Assembly: GCA_963781675.1 (NCBI GenBank)
Contig: CAWAGF010000002.1
Span: forward strand, 124,001 to 188,000
Length of the DNA: 64,000 bases
From: SCTD01 sp963781675
Lineage (GTDB): Bacteria > Actinomycetota > Actinomycetes > Mycobacteriales > SCTD01
Direction of reading: 5' to 3'
Position numbers and translations under genes: made by a program. The notes under the pieces are model-generated. The model did no database searches and was not told where the DNA came from. It worked only from the letters and a program-made list of their open reading frames with translations. Position 1 is the stretch's first letter; each line of letters opens with the position of its first letter. Below are positions 62,049 to 64,000 of the stretch, piece after piece.

Positions 62049-62127
62049 TGCACGTCCGGCGCTGCCGACGGTGGACGCTGCCGCGGCTCCGCTGCCCCGG
62101 CCCACCCGTCTCGGCTCCTCCCACCGG

Positions 62128-62198
62128 TGATCAACAGAAGGATCGACGTCCTAGGGCCGCCGGGCAGCCGCTGACGACGGCGATCCTTCTGTCGATCA
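62128..62198. repeat. inverted repeat with 18-bp arms, REP/MITE-like
   Basis: The arms TGATCAACAGAAGGATCG (62128-62145) and CGATCCTTCTGTCGATCA (62181-62198) pair with 17 of 18 matches around a 35-base GC-rich loop. The arms are far more AT-rich than the surrounding DNA. This looks like a mobile palindromic element or a protein-binding site rather than a terminator, since another hairpin already serves that role. Confidence 0.6.
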
Positions 62199-62262
62199 AG
62201 GCGGCAGGGTGGCGGCGGGGCGGCGCCGGCGGCGGCATGGCGGCGCGGGCGCCCGCGGCGGC

Positions 62263-63570
62263 TCAGCGGCGGGACAGCGCCCGGCGCTTGGCCGGTGCGG
62301 GCTGCTGCACGCCGAGCAGCGCGGCGGCCATGCCCGCGACCGCGATGCGCACCGGCGAGGTCGGCACCGCTTCGCCCAGCGTCCGGCCGGCGGCCATCGC
62401 GCGGTCGAGCCCCTCGACGTCGGCCGGCACGACGAGCACCTGCTCGACCCCGGCGTAGCGGGACAGCGCCCCGCGCACCTCCTGCTCGGCGTCGCCGGGG
62501 ATGGCGCTGGCGCGGAGCTTGTTGACGACCACTACGGGCTGCACGCCCGGCACGGCGTCCTTCAGCTCGGCGAGCCCGCGCACGAGGCGCTGCAGCCCGA
62601 CGGGGTCGGCCGCACCGACGACGTAGACCGTGTCCGCGGCCTCCAGCACGGTGAGCGTCGCGCCGTTGCGCCGCGGGGCGGCCGTGTCGTAGGCCAGCTC
62701 CTCGTCCTGCTCCAGCGCGAAGCCGCAGTCGACGACGGTGGTGGACGCCAGCGAGCGGCACAGCTCGAGGACGACCTCGACCGCGGTGGGCCGGAGCTCG
62801 GGCCAGCGGTCGGCCCGCGCGATGCCGGACAGCACCCGCAGCGTCGGGCTGACCGTGCGCGCGAGGTCGGCGAGCGCGGGCAGGTCGAGCGCCCCGTTGT
62901 TGGCCAGCCGGCAGGCGGCAGCCAGGCCGGGCGCCTCGTCGAGCAGGCCGAGCACCTGCGCGACGACGCCGCCGTAGACGTCGGCGTCCACGAGCATCGC
63001 GGAGCGGCCGAGACCGCCGATCTCGCTGGCCAGGGTGACGGCGACGGTGGTACGGCCGGGGGCGCCGGTCGGCCCCCACACCGCGACGATGCGGCCCGTG
63101 CCGAGGCCGGTGTCGGGCACGTCGACCGGCTGCGGCGGCGGAGGCAGGTCCGGCAGGGCGGCCCGCGGGTCGGCCACCGCCGCCCGCTCCCCCGCGCTCG
63201 GGGCGGCCGCGCCCTGCACGGCCTGCATGACCGCGGACGAGAGGTCCTCGGGCGTGCTGTCGGACGGCAGGACGTGCAGCACCCCGAGCTGGCGCAGGCG
63301 GCGCTCGGCGTCCTCGTCGCCCGGCGGCACCAGGCCCACGACGGCCACCCCGGCGACGGACAGCCGGCCGAGGGCGTCCCGGTCGAGGCGCCGCAGGTCG
63401 GCCGACAGGAGCGCTGCCTGCGCCTGGCCGGTGGCCGCGGTCGCGAGCAGGTCCGCCAGGTCGACGCACCGCCGGACGACGGACACCCCGAGGTCGCCGC
63501 GCTCGAGCGCCGCGACCAGCTGGGCCTCCCAGCGGGCGTCGCTGACCGCGGTCAGGACGGGGACGGCCAT
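62263..63570 (-). CDS. CpaE-like pilus-localisation ATPase (ParA/MinD family)
   Basis: This 435-residue protein starts at ATG, overlapping the stop of the next gene upstream (ATGA). An N-terminal receiver-like domain (about 1-130) has lost the phospho-acceptor pattern. It is followed by a ParA/MinD ATPase: AVWGPTGAPGRTTVAVTLA replaces the usual K-G-G-x-G-K-T, with Arg where the Walker lysine stands, a form common in actinobacterial CpaE. VVDCGF is the Walker B segment, and VVNKLRASAIPGD follows. It would place the Tad pilus machine encoded at 37.3-42 kb. Confidence 0.85.
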   Translation of the reverse strand: MAVPVLTAVSDARWEAQLVAALERGDLGVSVVRRCVDLADLLATAATGQAQAALLSADLRRLDRDALGRLSVAGVAVVGLVPPGDEDAERRLRQLGVLHVLPSDSTPEDLSSAVMQAVQGAAAPSAGERAAVADPRAALPDLPPPPQPVDVPDTGLGTGRIVAVWGPTGAPGRTTVAVTLASEIGGLGRSAMLVDADVYGGVVAQVLGLLDEAPGLAAACRLANNGALDLPALADLARTVSPTLRVLSGIARADRWPELRPTAVEVVLELCRSLASTTVVDCGFALEQDEELAYDTAAPRRNGATLTVLEAADTVYVVGAADPVGLQRLVRGLAELKDAVPGVQPVVVVNKLRASAIPGDAEQEVRGALSRYAGVEQVLVVPADVEGLDRAMAAGRTLGEAVPTSPVRIAVAGMAAALLGVQQPAPAKRRALSRR

Positions 63571-64000
63571 CAGTCCGACCCGGCCGCCGGCGTGAGCCGT
63601 CCGGACGACTCGGCCTCGCGCGGCACCCGGACGAGGTCGATCGTGCCGAGCGCCATCGCGGAGACGATCTGCGCCACCTCGTCCGGGCGCACCTGCAGCT
63701 CGACCGGGACCGCGACCGAGCCGCCGAAGCCGCCGCCCTCGCGGGCCACGCTCAGCACGGTGACGCCCTGCAGCACCAACTGGGCGCCGCGCAGCTCGAG
63801 CTGATCGCCGTTCGCAGGGGCGGGCGCGGCCGGGTCGTCCGGCGAGGCGCCGCCCTGGTCGGACGGCTGGTCCTGCTGCCCGTCGAGGTCCGGCGTCACC
63901 CAGACGTCGACCTGCTGGTCGCGCGCGAGCTCGTTCGGGAAGTGGCCGCTCTGGACCGCGACGGTGACGAAGCGGAAGTCGACCTCCTTCTGCGGCACGC
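63570..64000 (-). CDS. CpaB/SAF-like pilus protein, 5' end outside window
   Basis: The frame is open to the right edge, so the start lies outside. The visible 143 residues show VTVAVQSGHFPNELARDQQVDVWVTPDLDG, an SAF-like beta-clip region. A disordered Asp/Pro/Gln linker and a C-terminal domain (ELQVRPDEVAQIVSAMALGTIDLVRVP) follow. This pattern fits RcpC/CpaB family proteins of Tad systems. It is coupled to the cpaE-like gene. The assignment is moderate because half the protein is missing. Confidence 0.6.
   Translation of the reverse strand, partial: VPQKEVDFRFVTVAVQSGHFPNELARDQQVDVWVTPDLDGQQDQPSDQGGASPDDPAAPAPANGDQLELRGAQLVLQGVTVLSVAREGGGFGGSVAVPVELQVRPDEVAQIVSAMALGTIDLVRVPREAESSGRLTPAAGSD

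Larger units (their letters stand above)
62002..62262. other. intergenic stretch after acyl-CoA dehydrogenase
   Basis: About 260 bases without a gene. It holds a terminator-like hairpin (62017-62048) and a separate long inverted repeat (62128-62198), annotated individually. The rest has no recognisable signal. Confidence 0.6.

Overview
The window is about 64 kb of very GC-rich DNA with tightly packed genes. Many start with GTG, and neighbouring genes often overlap by four bases (GTGA or ATGA). Gene content and order point to an actinobacterium in the high-GC Gram-positive group. Evidence includes an SsrA RNA with the tag AKNTSANSNSAASDFALAA, an smpB-ftsX-ftsE-prfB block, and a clpS-DUF2017-mec-cysO-cysM-murI-MBL-rph-rdgB block in the order known from Mycobacterium tuberculosis. 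A mycothiol/CysO-type lifestyle gene set and a WS/DGAT acyltransferase fit the same picture. I cannot name the genus.

Layout. 1-3.7 kb: a partial secreted protein, an enoyl-CoA isomerase-like gene, a TetR remnant, a BioD-like protein and an alpha-methylacyl-CoA racemase. 3.7-8.2 kb: DUF427 and DUF3618 proteins, a zinc/manganese ABC importer (binding protein, ATPase, permease) and a Bcp-type peroxiredoxin. 8.1-11.3 kb: a molybdate operon (modE-like, modA, modB, modC) and an unusual tRNA with a UAG anticodon. 11.4-15.4 kb: cell-surface sugar genes (UDP-glucuronate decarboxylase-like, polyprenol-phosphate glycosyltransferase, GT-C membrane protein, methyltransferase), full of reading-frame interruptions. 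15.4-21.1 kb: the conserved rdgB-to-clpS block, which includes the CysO/Mec/CysM cysteine pathway. 21.1-26.2 kb: an acyl-CoA synthetase, a PAS-SpoIIE-HATPase regulator, a secreted protein and tmRNA.

26.2-30.7 kb: a membrane GGDEF-EAL protein coupled to a subtilisin whose tail carries about twenty tandem tryptophan-containing pentapeptides. 30.9-37.2 kb: amidohydrolase, smpB, M23 peptidase, ftsX, ftsE, an LPRTG surface protein and prfB. 37.3-42.0 kb: a Flp/Tad pilus operon (cpaF, tadB, tadC, flp, two TadE-like, TadG-like) with tiny bridging ORFs. 42.2-49.9 kb: a bifunctional penicillin-binding protein, then divergently an FHA-FtsK/EssC-like ATPase, a lone cyclic-nucleotide-binding domain protein and small proteins. 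49.9-57.4 kb: proline catabolism (P5C dehydrogenase), a lipoprotein, a lipase-like hydrolase, a cytochrome P450 and an ABC-2 exporter with a secreted partner. 57.5-62 kb: DUF6912, patatin, WS/DGAT, HAD and acyl-CoA dehydrogenase genes. 62-64 kb: an 18-bp-arm inverted repeat, then cpaE and a cpaB/SAF-like gene that runs off the window and probably serves the same pilus.

The main points for follow-up are the class-I tRNA with a Leu anticodon, the micro-ORF relays in the tad operon, apparent CTG starts at CTGA overlaps, the CysO variant with a second C-terminal Gly-Gly, the repeat-tailed subtilisin coupled to a c-di-GMP enzyme, and the many single-base frame breaks, most of which look like sequence errors rather than gene decay.
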